A DNA stretch of 64,000 bases from Massilia sp. Root418 (GCF_001425265.1 NZ_LMEC01000001.1:826036-890035); one strand, 5' to 3'. Shown: positions 44,527 through 54,429, counted from the stretch's first letter. Made by a program: numbers and translations. Notes: generated by a model not told the origin, from the letters alone.

Positions 44527-46721
44527 CGGCCCGCCGCGCAGCGCGCTCCGGCGCCGGATGGATCGCCGCAGTGGCGCTGGCCTGCCCCGTGCAGGCCGCG
44601 CCAAGCGCCGATGAGCGCGCCGCGCGCGTGGTGGCGGACATGACGCAGGAAGAGAAGCTGCGCCTCGTCTTCGGCTACTTCGCCACCGATTTCCCGCCGA
44701 AGAAGCACCTGGCGCCCAAGGAGGCGCGGCGCGACTCGGCCGGCTATGTGCCGGGCGTGCCGCGCGCCGGCCTGCCGCCGCAATGGCAGGCGGACGCGGG
44801 CATCGGCGTGGCCACGCAGAGCAGCTCCACCCGGCCGTATGAACGCACGTCGCTGCCGTCCGGCCTGGCCACCGCCGCCACCTGGAACCCCGCGCTGGCT
44901 TACGCGGCCGGCGCCATGATAGGCAAGGAGGCGCGCCTGTCCGGCTACAACGTGATGCTGGCGGGCGGCGTAAACCTGATGCGCGATCCGCGCAACGGCC
45001 GCAATTTCGAGTACGCGGGGGAAGACCCGCTGCTGGCGGGCGTGATGGCGGGCGAGCAGATACGCGGCATCCAGTCCAACCACCTCATCGCCACGGTCAA
45101 GCACTTCGCCTACAACGGCCAGGAAACCAACCGCTTCACGGTGAGTTCGGAGCTGGACGACGCGGCGGCGCGCGTGTCCGACCTGCTGGCCTTCCAGATC
45201 GCTATCGAGCGCGGCGACCCGGGCGCCGTCATGTGCGCCTACAACCGCGTGAACGGCGTGTACGCCTGCGAAAGCCCCTACCTGCTCAAGGAGGTGCTGA
45301 AGCAGGACTGGAACTTCCAGGGCTACGTGATGTCGGACTGGGGCGCCGTGCACTCCACCATCCCCGCCGCCAACGCGGGGCTGGACCAGCAGTCCGGCTG
45401 GCCCTTCGACAAGTCCGCGTATTTCGGCGAGGCGCTGGGCGAAGCCGTCGCCAACCGGCACGTGCCGGAAGCGCGGCTGGACGACATGGCGCACCGCATC
45501 GTGCGCGCCATGTTCAAGCACGGCGTGATGGACCACCCGGTGGCGGCCGAACCGGCCGGCGGCATCGACTTCGAAGCGCACGCCGCCGCGACGCAGGCCG
45601 CCAGCGAAGAGTCCATCGTGCTGCTGAAGAACAGCGGCGCCCTGCTGCCGCTCGCAGCCGGCACGCGCGCCATCGCCATCATCGGCGGCCATGCGGACAA
45701 GGGCGTGCTGTCGGGCGGCGGCTCGTCGCAGGTGCATGCGCACGGCGGCATGGCGGTGCCGAACGAGGGCCCGGCGCATTTCCCCGGCCCCATGGTGTAC
45801 CACCCGTCCTCGCCCATGCAGGCGCTGGCCGCGCGCAGCAAGGCGCGCCTCACTTACCTGGACGGCAAGGACATCGCCGCTGCCGCCACGCTGGCCGCCG
45901 CCAGCGACGTGGCCATTGTGTTCGCCACGCAGTGGACCGCCGAGAGCGTGGACGCCGCCTCGCTGTCGCTGCCGGGTGCGCAGGACGAATTGATTGCTGC
46001 CGTGGCGCGCGCCAATCCGCGCACGGTGGTGGTGCTGGAAACCGGCGGCCCTGTCACCATGCCCTGGCTGGACAGCGCGGGCGCCGTGCTGCAGGCCTGG
46101 TATCCGGGCACGCGCGGCGGCGTGGCGATTGCGCGCGTGCTGACGGGCGAAGTGAACCCCTCCGGCCGCCTGCCCGCCACCTTCCCTGCCGCCGAGGCGC
46201 AGCTGCCGCGCCCCGCCATCCACCCGGACCAGCAGCGCGCCGACTACAACATCGAAGGCGCGGCGGTCGGCTACAAGTGGCACGATCTCACGGGCCGCAA
46301 GCCGCTGTTCGCCTTCGGCCATGGCTTGTCGTACACCAGTTTCGCCTACGGCGGCCTGGCGGCGCAGTTCAGGGACGGCGCGCTGTCGGTCTCTTTCATG
46401 GTGAAGAATACCGGGCCGCGCGCCGGCAAGGCTGTGCCGCAGGTCTACCTCGCGCCGGCGGCCGGCGGCTGGGAGGCGCCTAAGCGCCTGGGCGGATGGG
46501 ACAAGCTGGCCCTGCAGCCGGGCGCCAGCGCCAGCACGACGCTGACGGTGGACCCGCGCCTGCTGGGCGTGTACCACAGCGCCAGCAAGACCTGGCGGAT
46601 CGCCGACGGCGAGTATGTGATCACCCTGGCCAGCGCCGCCGACGCACCGGCCGCCACGGTGCACGTGCGTCTGCCCGCCATCACCCTGGACGTCCGCGGC
46701 CGCCGGCTGGCGCCCCGCTAG
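44523..46721 (+). CDS. GH3 beta-glucosidase, exported
   Basis: 732 residues. The start overlaps the GH94 stop by four bases (ATGA) and begins a signal peptide ending CPVQAAP. The N-terminal GH3 barrel has the nucleophile Asp in [11 protein letters not shown] and [12 protein letters not shown]. The second alpha/beta domain ([11 protein letters not shown]) and a C-terminal fibronectin-III-like domain follow. It removes glucose from the non-reducing end of beta-glucosides in the periplasm. Translational coupling to the phosphorylase shows they work on the same sugar. Confidence 0.94.
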   Translation: MTARRAARSGAGWIAAVALACPVQAAPSADERAARVVADMTQEEKLRLVFGYFATDFPPKKHLAPKEARRDSAGYVPGVPRAGLPPQWQADAGIGVATQSSSTRPYERTSLPSGLATAATWNPALAYAAGAMIGKEARLSGYNVMLAGGVNLMRDPRNGRNFEYAGEDPLLAGVMAGEQIRGIQSNHLIATVKHFAYNGQETNRFTVSSELDDAAARVSDLLAFQIAIERGDPGAVMCAYNRVNGVYACESPYLLKEVLKQDWNFQGYVMSDWGAVHSTIPAANAGLDQQSGWPFDKSAYFGEALGEAVANRHVPEARLDDMAHRIVRAMFKHGVMDHPVAAEPAGGIDFEAHAAATQAASEESIVLLKNSGALLPLAAGTRAIAIIGGHADKGVLSGGGSSQVHAHGGMAVPNEGPAHFPGPMVYHPSSPMQALAARSKARLTYLDGKDIAAAATLAAASDVAIVFATQWTAESVDAASLSLPGAQDELIAAVARANPRTVVVLETGGPVTMPWLDSAGAVLQAWYPGTRGGVAIARVLTGEVNPSGRLPATFPAAEAQLPRPAIHPDQQRADYNIEGAAVGYKWHDLTGRKPLFAFGHGLSYTSFAYGGLAAQFRDGALSVSFMVKNTGPRAGKAVPQVYLAPAAGGWEAPKRLGGWDKLALQPGASASTTLTVDPRLLGVYHSASKTWRIADGEYVITLASAADAPAATVHVRLPAITLDVRGRRLAPR

Positions 46722-46753
46722 CCGCCGCGTGGCAAGCAGCCACCCGGCGGCGC
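46721..46753. terminator. Hairpin between convergent GH3 and DUF899 genes
   Basis: GCCGCC-GC-GTGGC-AAGCA-GCCAC-CC-GGCGGC forms a long GC-rich stem starting in the GH3 stop codon. There is no T-run; its place between convergent genes suggests a two-way stop. Confidence 0.4.
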
Positions 46754-46763
46754 GTCCGCCACC

Positions 46764-47459
46764 TCAGTCGTAGTCAAGCTGGGGATACCAGTCCTTGCCC
46801 CGCCCTGCCGGGGTGAGGTCGAGGATGTTCCACAGCGGCGTGGGGTCGGGCGCCAGGCGCGGATCCTGGCCGGGGTCCTGCGTGCCGCCCGCCTCAGCAC
46901 CCCAGAAGTGACGCACCTTGTCACCATCTTTCACCCACACGTCGAACGCCGGCCACTCGCTACCGTCCGGCGCCAGGCCGCGATAATCGCGCGCGAAATC
47001 GTCGCCCACGGTGGCATAGAACTTCAGGTTGCGCCAGCCGCGCTCGCGCGCAAACGCCAGTTGCCGCTCCACCGGGGAGCGGCCCAGCACCGCCAGCGCC
47101 ACCTTCTGGGTGATGTCGCGCGCCGGAATGTCCAGCGAGCCGAGGAAGGCCGTACACATGGGGCACGGCCGCTCGCGCTGCGGGCCGTACATCCAGAAGT
47201 AGGTCACCAGCGTGTCGTGCTTGCCGAACAGCGCGGCCAGCGGCACGGTGGCCCCATTTTCGTCCTTGAACAGGTATTCGCGCGCCTCGCCGCCGGGCGG
47301 CAAGGCGCGGCGCTGCTCGGCCACGCGTTCTATATGGCGGCGCAGTTCGACTTCTTCCGCCAGCAGCGCGGTGCGCGCGGCGCGGTATGCGGCGCCGTCG
47401 TTGGGATAAGGCTTGCTCGCGGCGGCGGCGAGTTCCGAGGCGGGTTTGAGCTGGTTCAT
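46764..47459 (-). CDS. DUF899 thioredoxin-like protein
   Basis: 231 residues. A thioredoxin-like domain with a CPMC redox pair (RPCPMCTAFLGSLD) and the family stretch TYFWMYGP. It ends WNILDLTPAGRG-W-PQL-Y as usual for DUF899. Function is unknown, presumably thiol chemistry. The start at 47459 has GGAG six bases upstream; an earlier ATG at 47582 would add a stretch without family character. Confidence 0.88.
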   Translation of the reverse strand: MNQLKPASELAAAASKPYPNDGAAYRAARTALLAEEVELRRHIERVAEQRRALPPGGEAREYLFKDENGATVPLAALFGKHDTLVTYFWMYGPQRERPCPMCTAFLGSLDIPARDITQKVALAVLGRSPVERQLAFARERGWRNLKFYATVGDDFARDYRGLAPDGSEWPAFDVWVKDGDKVRHFWGAEAGGTQDPGQDPRLAPDPTPLWNILDLTPAGRGKDWYPQLDYD

Positions 47460-47599
47460 CGCGGACTCCGGACGAAGTAGTGGATCGCGCCACGGTATCC
47501 GGGCCGAAGCCAGTTCACTGTGCGCGGCCCCACATATCTGAGGTATGATGGGTTTGCAACAAGCAAGTTTCCCCTCATTCACGCAGTTCCAGCCCCGCC

Positions 47600-48724
47600 A
47601 TGAGACTCTCCCTGTTCATTACGCAGCACCTCGAGAGCATCCTCGCCGAGTGGGAAGCGTTTGCCGGCACCCAGCTGCCGTCGGCCACCCATATGTCGTC
47701 GCTGGCCTTGCGCGACCACGCCAAACTGATCCTGACCACCATCGCCACCGAAATCGATATGGCCCAGACACCGCACCAGCAGCAGGAAAAGTCGCGCGGC
47801 CTGGCACCGGACGCGCCCGGGGAGGAAAGCGCGGCAGCCACCCACGGCACCCTGCGGCAACTGAGCGGCTTCTCGCTGATCCAGCTGACGGCCGAGTTCC
47901 GCGCCCTGCGCGCCACCGTGCTGCGGCTCTGGCTGCCCAGGCTGTCGGCCGTCACGGCCACCACCGCCAGCGACATGGTGCGCTTCAACGAAGCCATCGA
48001 CCAGGCCCTGGCCGAATCCGTGGTCACCTACACCCGCCGCGCGGGGGCCGCGCGCGACACCTTCCTGGCCATCCTCGGCCACGATTTGCGCAGCCCGCTC
48101 GCCACGGTGGCCCTGGCGGGGGCCTACCTGGTGGCCGCGCCGCCGGACCCCGATAAAATCCGCGAAATCGGCAAAAAAGTGCAGCGCGGCGCGGCGTCCA
48201 TGACCTCCATGGTCAACGATCTGCTTGAATATGCGCGCGTGCAGCTCGACGGCGAGATACCGATCGCCGCCGAGATGATGGATTTGATGGAGATATGCCA
48301 GCCAGCGCTGGAGAATGCGCGCGCGGTGCACCCGGCCTGTCCGTTCGAGTTCGCCGCCACAGGCGACCTGCGGGCGCGCTTCGACCGGCACCGCATGCAG
48401 CAGGTGCTGTCCAACCTGCTGAACAACGCAGCCCAGTACCGCGACCAGAGCGCGCCGGTCAGGATGACGGCGGCGGGCGAAGCGGACGCGGTGGTGGTCA
48501 CGGTGCAGAACTACGGCCAGCTGATTCCGCCGGACGCGCGCCAGGCCATTTTCGATCCCATGGTGCGCCTGCCGGACGACGACGGGGGCAACGGACGCTC
48601 GCTGCGCAGCATCGGCCTGGGCTTGTTCATCGCGCGTGAAATCACGGCCGGCCACGGCGGGACGCTGGAAGTGGAGTCGGATGCGCAACGCGGCACGGTG
48701 TTCACCGTGCGCATTCCGCGCTGA
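47600..48724 (+). CDS. Soluble sensor histidine kinase with RsbRD-like N-terminus
   Basis: 374 residues without membrane helices. The N-terminal 150 residues resemble the RsbR/RsbT co-antagonist-type sensory domain. Then come a dimerisation/phosphoacceptor domain (FLAILGHDLRSPLATV, His in GHD) and an ATPase domain with an N-box (LSNLLNNAAQYR) and G-box (GLGLFIAREI). No response regulator is adjacent, so it is an orphan kinase. No clear ribosome site was seen. Confidence 0.88.
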   Translation: MRLSLFITQHLESILAEWEAFAGTQLPSATHMSSLALRDHAKLILTTIATEIDMAQTPHQQQEKSRGLAPDAPGEESAAATHGTLRQLSGFSLIQLTAEFRALRATVLRLWLPRLSAVTATTASDMVRFNEAIDQALAESVVTYTRRAGAARDTFLAILGHDLRSPLATVALAGAYLVAAPPDPDKIREIGKKVQRGAASMTSMVNDLLEYARVQLDGEIPIAAEMMDLMEICQPALENARAVHPACPFEFAATGDLRARFDRHRMQQVLSNLLNNAAQYRDQSAPVRMTAAGEADAVVVTVQNYGQLIPPDARQAIFDPMVRLPDDDGGNGRSLRSIGLGLFIAREITAGHGGTLEVESDAQRGTVFTVRIPR

Positions 48725-48743
48725 TCCGCGCCAGGTGCGGCGG

Positions 48744-49031
48744 CTATTCGGCCTTGCGTACCCTGCGGCGGCGGGCGTTTTTCGGATCGGCGATCAGGGG
48801 GCGGTAGACTTCCACCCTGTCGTGCTCGCGCAGCACGGTGTCTAGCGTCTTTTTCTTGCCGTAGATGCCGACCGCCATGGCGGCCAGGTCGATGCCGGGC
48901 ACTTCCAGCGCCAGGCCGCTCACGTCCAGCGCCTGCTGGATGGTGGCGCCGCTCTCCAGCCGCAGTTCGCGCAGGAACTGCAGCGTGTCGGTGGCGTAGC
49001 ACACCTGGACGTTGATTTGTTCAGCCGCCAT
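48744..49031 (-). CDS. rnfH: RnfH-family protein
   Basis: 95 residues, beta-grasp (ubiquitin-like) fold of UPF0125. It starts INVQVCYATDTLQFLREL and has VGIYGKKKTLDTVLREHDRV and EVYRPLIADPK. Despite the name it is usually linked to ratA rather than to the Rnf complex. The start overlaps the ratA stop by 11 bases. Confidence 0.93.
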   Translation of the reverse strand: MAAEQINVQVCYATDTLQFLRELRLESGATIQQALDVSGLALEVPGIDLAAMAVGIYGKKKTLDTVLREHDRVEVYRPLIADPKNARRRRVRKAE

Positions 49032-49455
49032 AGACCGTGTCAGCCCGCTTGCAGAAAGAGTCCACCATGCTGTTGGCGATGATGCCGAACACCGGGCCCA
49101 CCACCTGCTCCAGCAGGCGGCTGGAGAATTCATAGTGCAGGTCCAGCTCGACCTTGCAGGCGTCCTCGCGCAGCGGCTTGAAGGTCCAGGTGCCGTCCAG
49201 GGTCTTGAAAGGGCCGTCCACCAGCTTCATCTTCATGCTGTGCGGCGGCGTATTCACGTTGGCCGTGGTAAAACTCTGGTGGATGCCGTGATAATGGATG
49301 GCCAGGCTGGCCACCACGGTGTTTTCGCCGCGCTCGCGTACCTCGACGCCGCCACACCATGGCAGAAATTTGGGATAATCTTCGACCTTGGCCACCAGCT
49401 CGAACATCTGTTCCGCGCTGTAGCCCAGGATAACCGACTTGTGCACTACTGCCAT
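49021..49455 (-). CDS. ratA: RatA-family/COQ10-like START-domain protein
   Basis: 144 residues. A START/polyketide-cyclase-like domain beginning VHKSVILGYSAEQMFELV and YPKFLPWCGGVEV, typical of RatA/COQ10. E. coli RatA was reported to block ribosome-subunit joining; homologues also act in ubiquinone binding. It is divergent from smpB, the usual neighbour. Confidence 0.93.
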   Translation of the reverse strand: MAVVHKSVILGYSAEQMFELVAKVEDYPKFLPWCGGVEVRERGENTVVASLAIHYHGIHQSFTTANVNTPPHSMKMKLVDGPFKTLDGTWTFKPLREDACKVELDLHYEFSSRLLEQVVGPVFGIIANSMVDSFCKRADTVYGG

Positions 49456-49547
49456 TGTGTTACCGTTTGCTATGATGTTGGTTTATCCGCGCTCCGCGCG
49501 CGGCGAAACCGTAGTTTAACCGACCCGCACTGTTTTACCCACCACCC

Positions 49548-49997
49548 ATGACTATTGCCGATAACAAAAAAGCCTTTCACGATTTCTTCATCGAGGACCG
49601 CTATGAAGCGGGCCTGGTGCTCGAAGGCTGGGAAGTGAAGGCAATCCGCGACGCGCGCGTGCAGATCAAGGAAGCCTACGTCACCATCAAGGGCGACGAG
49701 CTGTTCCTGTTCGGCGCCCACATCAGCGCCCTGCCCACGGCGTCCACCCACATCAGCCCGGAAGCCGTGCGCACCCGCAAGCTGCTGCTGCACCGTAACG
49801 AGATCGACAAGCTGATCGGCAAGGCAACCCGTTCCGGCTACACCCTGGTGCCGCTCAACCTGCACTACAAGGGCGGCCGCGTGAAATGCGAGATCGGCTT
49901 GGCCAAGGGCAAGAAGCAGCACGACAAGCGCGCCACCGAGAAGGACCGCGACGCCTCGCGCGAAGTGGCTTCCGCCATGAAACAGCACCGTCGTTAA
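49548..49997 (+). CDS. smpB: SsrA-binding protein
   Basis: 149 residues. Binds tmRNA and takes it to stalled ribosomes for trans-translation. It has [28 protein letters not shown] at the start, [16 protein letters not shown] in the middle and a basic tail ([16 protein letters not shown]). Standard length and neighbours. Confidence 0.97.
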   Translation: MTIADNKKAFHDFFIEDRYEAGLVLEGWEVKAIRDARVQIKEAYVTIKGDELFLFGAHISALPTASTHISPEAVRTRKLLLHRNEIDKLIGKATRSGYTLVPLNLHYKGGRVKCEIGLAKGKKQHDKRATEKDRDASREVASAMKQHRR

Positions 49998-50040
49998 TGT
50001 GCCACGCCGGCGCCACTTCCTTCCGCCGGCGCCTCGATCT

Positions 50041-50058
50041 AGTTTCTATCTAGAAACT
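50041..50058. promoter_or_regulatory. Palindrome between smpB and the lipoprotein genes
   Basis: AGTTTCTA-TC-TAGAAACT, a perfect eight-base inverted repeat 51 bases ahead of the lipoprotein start. Its A/T-rich symmetric form suggests an operator. A GC-rich repeat (CGCCGGCG twice) lies between it and the smpB stop and may end smpB transcription. Confidence 0.4.
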
Positions 50059-50108
50059 GCCATGGTAAACTGCCGTGGCAAGACTCTTTAACGACGGCGA
50101 GGAAGAAC

Positions 50109-50816
50109 ATGGTGACGAAAACCGCAGCAATCCTGATTTCCGGCGCGCTGCTGGCCGGCTGCGCGGGGCAGCAGATCCCCCAGACGCCATACAGCCCGGT
50201 GCCGGTCGCCAGCAATTTCCCCACCTCCAGCCAGTACACGCTGCAGGCTGCGGCGCATTGGGGCGCCATTGCCCAGCACATTGAAAAAGGCCTGGCAGCG
50301 GACTTGAAAAAGAGCCCGCCGCGGCCGTTCTACATCGCCGAACCGTCGCCGCAAGCCTCGCCGTTCCAGCGCGCGCTCGCCGCGCAGCTGGTGTCCGCGC
50401 TGGTGCGTGACGGCCATATCGTCTCGCGCACGCCGGCCGGTTCGCTGAAAGTGGACATCGACGTGCAGGCCTACACCTTTGCGCCCGGCCGCGCGCAGTT
50501 CCGCTACCCGGGCGAGCCGACCGCCATCACCGCAGGCGTGCTGGCGCTGACCGTGCTGGAGCCGGTGGCTGGCGTGCTTGCCGGCGTGGCCGCTTTCGAC
50601 GCCTACCAGTACCAGCATGCCAAGTTTGCCTCCGGCGCCACGCCGCAGACCGAGTTGCTGGTGACGGTGTCGGTGTCCGACCAATACCGCTATTACGCGC
50701 GCAACAGCACGGCCTATTACGTGGCCGACGGCGACCGCACGCTGTACGGCATTGCGGCAGATGTGCCGGCCGAAGCCAAATTGATCAAAACGTACCAAGT
50801 CCGGGGTGACCGATAA
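50109..50816 (+). CDS. Hypothetical lipoprotein, operon partner of the FlgO-like protein
   Basis: 235 residues. Signal peptide with lipobox LLAGC. The mature part has a hydrophobic segment near residues 135-160 (ITAGVLALTVLEPVAGVLAG) and no recognised domain. It ends in TAATG, sharing a base with the next gene start, so the two lipoproteins are co-translated and probably form one envelope complex. Confidence 0.78.
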   Translation: MVTKTAAILISGALLAGCAGQQIPQTPYSPVPVASNFPTSSQYTLQAAAHWGAIAQHIEKGLAADLKKSPPRPFYIAEPSPQASPFQRALAAQLVSALVRDGHIVSRTPAGSLKVDIDVQAYTFAPGRAQFRYPGEPTAITAGVLALTVLEPVAGVLAGVAAFDAYQYQHAKFASGATPQTELLVTVSVSDQYRYYARNSTAYYVADGDRTLYGIAADVPAEAKLIKTYQVRGDR

Positions 50817-51376
50817 TGCGCAAACTCGCGCCGCTGTGCGCCTTGCTGGCTGCCACTTCGCTGCCGCTGCTGCTGGGCGCCTGCTCCAGCACGCCCGCCA
50901 AGGAAGAAACCAACTACGCCACCGTCTCGTCCAACCAGTTCATCGCCTCGAACTACAAGGCGGCGGACGTGCTGCTGTCGCAGCTGAACGGCAAGCTGCT
51001 GGCGGACAAGCCGCTGATCATGGCCACCGTGGTCAATATCGACGCGCTGGAGCAGACCACCACGCTGGGCCGCCTGGTGTCCGAACAGATTTCCACCCGC
51101 CTGGCACAGGGCAACCTGAACATGGTCGAGATGAAGCTGCGTAACAACGTCTACCTGAAGCGCGGCCAGGGCGAGCTGATGCTCACCCGCGAAATCGGCC
51201 AGGTGGCGCAGACCCACAATGCACAGGCCATCGTGGTCGGTTCTTACGCGGAGACGAGCGACATGGTGTTCGTGAACGTGAAAGTGATCCAGCCGAACAC
51301 CAACTTCGTGCTGGCCGCGCATGACTTCGCGCTGGCCAAGGAAGGCATCGTGCGTTCCATGCTGATGCAGCATTAA
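50816..51376 (+). CDS. FlgO-family outer-membrane lipoprotein
   Basis: 186 residues. Signal peptide with lipobox LLGAC, then a FlgO-type domain (SNYKAADVLLSQLNGKL, ATVVNIDALEQTTTLGRLVS, AIVVGSYAETSDMVFVNVKV). FlgO is an outer-membrane protein of the sheathed flagellum in Vibrio, but related domains are found away from flagellar genes, as here. The role is therefore uncertain. Confidence 0.85.
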   Translation: MRKLAPLCALLAATSLPLLLGACSSTPAKEETNYATVSSNQFIASNYKAADVLLSQLNGKLLADKPLIMATVVNIDALEQTTTLGRLVSEQISTRLAQGNLNMVEMKLRNNVYLKRGQGELMLTREIGQVAQTHNAQAIVVGSYAETSDMVFVNVKVIQPNTNFVLAAHDFALAKEGIVRSMLMQH

Positions 51377-51400
51377 GCCCCTCGCCGCGCCGCAACCGCC

Positions 51401-52246
51401 CTAAGTCCGGCTGGCCAGCAGCGCCAGCACCTGCCCGGCGGACGCCGTAACCTTCAGCGACAGCAGATCGTCCGCCCGCGTCACGCCGGCATTGATGGCG
51501 GCGATCGGCTTACCCGTTTCCGCTGCCAGCTTGCAGAAGCGGTAGCCGGAAAACACCATCAGCGACGACCCCACCACCAGTAGCGCGTCCGCGTCCGCCA
51601 TGGCTTGCAGGGCCGCTTCCGTTCGCGGCTTGGGGATGGTGTCGCCAAAGAACACCACGTCCGGCTGCAGCACGCCCTCGCAGCGCGCGCAGTGCGGCAC
51701 GTGAAAATGCTCCAGCTCCTCGGGCTCCAGCTGGGCATCGCCGTCCGGCAGCGGCTGGGCGTCGCTGCCGGCCAGTCGGGGATTTTCACGCAGCAGCTGC
51801 TGCTGGATGTCGGCGCGGGCATACTGCGTGCGGCACGCCAGGCACACCACGCCGTGGATATTCCCGTGCAGTTCAATCAGCTCGCGGGTGCCGGCGCGCT
51901 GGTGCAGCCCGTCCACGTTCTGCGTGATGACGGTCGCCACGCGGCCGCCCTGCTCCAGCACCGCCAGCGCGTGGTGGCCCTCGTTGGGCGCGGCCTGCGC
52001 CAGGGTGGGATAGCCGACCATGCTGCGCGCCCAGTAGCGGCGGCGCACCGCGTCCGAACGGCGGAACTCCGGCCCTTGCACGGGAGCGCGGCCGCGCCGC
52101 ACGCCGTCCTTGTCGCGGTAATCGGGAATGCCGGAGGCGGTACTCAGGCCGGCGCCGGTGAGCACCAGGACCTGACCGTGGCGGCCCAGAAAATCATCCA
52201 GGGCCGCGGCGCCGCTGCCTGCTTCGTGTTCGGAAAAAATCTGCAT
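51401..52246 (-). CDS. Sirtuin NAD-dependent protein deacetylase
   Basis: 281 residues. The NAD site [15 protein letters not shown], catalytic region [12 protein letters not shown] and [12 protein letters not shown] (catalytic His), and a zinc site of two Cys pairs (CLAC and CARC) are present. [10 protein letters not shown] and [13 protein letters not shown] complete the fold. It is a class II-like bacterial sirtuin. It removes acyl groups from lysines in the cytoplasm; targets are unknown. Confidence 0.95.
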   Translation of the reverse strand: MQIFSEHEAGSGAAALDDFLGRHGQVLVLTGAGLSTASGIPDYRDKDGVRRGRAPVQGPEFRRSDAVRRRYWARSMVGYPTLAQAAPNEGHHALAVLEQGGRVATVITQNVDGLHQRAGTRELIELHGNIHGVVCLACRTQYARADIQQQLLRENPRLAGSDAQPLPDGDAQLEPEELEHFHVPHCARCEGVLQPDVVFFGDTIPKPRTEAALQAMADADALLVVGSSLMVFSGYRFCKLAAETGKPIAAINAGVTRADDLLSLKVTASAGQVLALLASRT

Positions 52247-52270
52247 GCCGCCATGCTAACCGAAAGCGCT

Positions 52271-52804
52271 TTACTTCGCCTGCGGGAAGCTGAAGCCTGC
52301 CTGGTACTGGTGGTAGCCGTCGAAATCCTCTTTGCCCACGGGGACGCCGTGGCTGCGCAGGATGGCGTGCGCGGTAACGAGGTGGAAGAAGAAGTTGGGC
52401 AGCGCATAGGAGACTACATAGTCGCGCCCGGAAAAGACCGGCGACACCAGGCCGGCGGTGGTCACTACCTGCATGTTCTCAGCAGCGTCGATGCGCTCTT
52501 CCGGCACTTCCTCCAGGAAGTCCACGGTGGCGGCGATGCGGGCGCGCAGCTGGTCCCAGTCCTGGTCGCCCCCGCCCAGCACCGGCAGATCAGCCGACAG
52601 CAAGGGGCAGCAGGCGCGCACGGCGAAGCTGCACGCGGTCGTCACCTGCTGCGCGAAGGGAAACATCCCTTCCGCCAGCGCCGCGCGCACCAGCTGCCTG
52701 CCGGTGCGCCGCTCGTGGTTTTCCGCCACGCGCAGCGTTGCATGCATCTGCTGCAAATAATGAATTAGCACCGGCACGCTGGCCGTATAGAGCGTGGTCC
52801 CCAC
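52271..52804 (-). CDS. DUF1993 family protein
   Basis: 177 residues, helical (DinB-like) fold expected. It opens LYTASVPVLIHYLQQM and ends with the family motif NFFFHLVTAHAILRSHGVPVGK-DF. Function unknown. The start is GTG at 52804, which matches the family N-terminus; the next ATG would cut off 19 conserved residues. Confidence 0.85.
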   Translation of the reverse strand: MGTTLYTASVPVLIHYLQQMHATLRVAENHERRTGRQLVRAALAEGMFPFAQQVTTACSFAVRACCPLLSADLPVLGGGDQDWDQLRARIAATVDFLEEVPEERIDAAENMQVVTTAGLVSPVFSGRDYVVSYALPNFFFHLVTAHAILRSHGVPVGKEDFDGYHQYQAGFSFPQAK

Positions 52805-52907
52805 GATAATCTCTGTTTTATTGACGACAAGCTACACTCTGCCATTGTGGACAGGCAATAGCAATGTCCGTGACGACAAGCGTCGTTTTACAGTGTTATC
52901 AATGCGT

Positions 52908-53342
52908 TCACTCACCCGCTGATGCGCTGATGCGCTGCTTCAGTTCGTCAACGGAAGCGCGCCAGTCTTCATAGTGCTCGCTGTCCTGCCACAATTCGCG
53001 CAGCTCGGAGCGCTCGGACAAAATGTGCCCGATGGCGCGCTGCGATTTCTCGATCAGGTCCGCGCGGCGCTTGGTGGCCTTCTTGCTCACCTCTTCCACC
53101 CACGCATCCACGTCTTTCGTGTTCTCGTCTTCCGCGCCCGGCTTGCCGTACAGGCGCGCCAGCACCTCGATGGCCGCCAGCCCTTCGGCTGCGAATGGCG
53201 CCTCCAGGTAGTCCGCGCTGTCGGGGGACAGCACGTTGTTCAGCGTGTCCTCGATGAAGAACAGATCCTTCGATTCCTGCAGATCCTGCGCCCAATCCAG
53301 CGCGAAGTCATTGCCGAATGCGTCCACCGCCCATGTGCCCAT
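52908..53342 (-). CDS. DUF4259 family protein
   Basis: 144 residues. It begins MGTWAVDAFGNDFALDWAQD, the diagnostic DUF4259 opening, and is helical and acidic. Function unknown. AAGGA precedes the ATG. It stands alone between DUF1993 and the LysR gene. Confidence 0.85.
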   Translation of the reverse strand: MGTWAVDAFGNDFALDWAQDLQESKDLFFIEDTLNNVLSPDSADYLEAPFAAEGLAAIEVLARLYGKPGAEDENTKDVDAWVEEVSKKATKRRADLIEKSQRAIGHILSERSELRELWQDSEHYEDWRASVDELKQRISASAGE

Positions 53343-53388
53343 GATATTCCTTAGTAAATTTCACGAGATCATACGCCGGGAACCGGCG

Positions 53389-54303
53389 CTACGCCAACTT
53401 GCAATCCGGCTCTTGCTGGAAGATCTCGGTGAGCCATCCGGCAAAAACGCGCAGCTTGGGCGCAGCCATGCGGCCCTGCGGATACAGCAGCGAAATCGGC
53501 ATGGGCGTGGGCGGCCACGCGGAAAGCACTTCCACCAGCTCGCCGGCCTGCAGATGGGGACGCGCCTGGTAGGCGCCGACCTGCGCCAGGCCCAGGCCCT
53601 GCAAAGCGCAGGTCAGGTAGGCATCCGCGTCGTTGACGGAGATGGCGCCGGCCATGTCCACCTTCACCACCTTGCCGTCCACCTGGAAATCCCAATCGAA
53701 AGCGCGGCCGGTGCGGCCGGAGAAGTGGATCACGCCCTTGTGCGCGCGCAGTTCCTCCAGCTCGGCGGGAATGCCGTGCCGCGCCAGGTAGGCGGGTGAG
53801 GCACAGGTGAGAAAGCGCATACTGCCGATCTGGCGTCCCACCAGCGAGGAGTCCTGCAGCTGGCCGACGCGCAGCGCGCAGTCTATGCCTTCCTGTACCA
53901 CGTCGACGATGCGGTCGGTGAGGCTGAGCACCAGCTCCACTTCGGGATAGGCGGCGGTGAACTCGGCCACGCGCGGCATGACCAGGCGGCGTCCCAGGGT
54001 GCCCGGCAGGTCGATGCGCAGCTTGCCCCTCGGCTTTCCTGCGCTGGCGCCGCGAAAGCCGGCTTCGGCAGCCTCCACCGCGCCCAGGATCTCGACACAC
54101 TGGCGGAAGTAATCGGCCCCGTCCGGCGTGAGCGACAGGCGGCGCGTGGTGCGCTGCAGGAGCTTGGTGCCGAGGAAGGCTTCCAGGTTCTGCATGGTGG
54201 CCGTCAGCGCGGCGCGCGGCAGGTTCAGCGTCTCGGCCGCCTTGGTGAAGCTGTTCGCTTCCACGATGCGGACGAAGGTCTGCATGGCCTTCAGTCTATC
54301 CAT
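53389..54303 (-). CDS. LysR-family regulator divergent from an MFS pump
   Basis: 304 residues. The helix-turn-helix is NSFTKAAETLNLPRAALTAT followed by LGTKLLQRTTRRLSLT, the CrgA/AphB-like branch common next to efflux or SDR genes. The effector domain follows. It is divergent from the MFS gene, with 126 bases between, and probably controls it and the SDR gene. Confidence 0.9.
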   Translation of the reverse strand: MDRLKAMQTFVRIVEANSFTKAAETLNLPRAALTATMQNLEAFLGTKLLQRTTRRLSLTPDGADYFRQCVEILGAVEAAEAGFRGASAGKPRGKLRIDLPGTLGRRLVMPRVAEFTAAYPEVELVLSLTDRIVDVVQEGIDCALRVGQLQDSSLVGRQIGSMRFLTCASPAYLARHGIPAELEELRAHKGVIHFSGRTGRAFDWDFQVDGKVVKVDMAGAISVNDADAYLTCALQGLGLAQVGAYQARPHLQAGELVEVLSAWPPTPMPISLLYPQGRMAAPKLRVFAGWLTEIFQQEPDCKLA

Positions 54304-54429
54304 GTTCGTTCACATCCTGCATTCGCATTGTTCATATAAAACGAAAAGTGTGTGTAGATTATGCCCTAATTATCTTCTGATGGCTTCTCCCTAGAATGGC
54401 CTTATCGCATTCAAATCCGAGAGGCAAAT

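Noticed and set aside
52872..52890. Terminator-like ACGAC...GTCGT-TTTA on the plus strand
   Set aside because: No plus-strand gene ends there and the stem is only five pairs.
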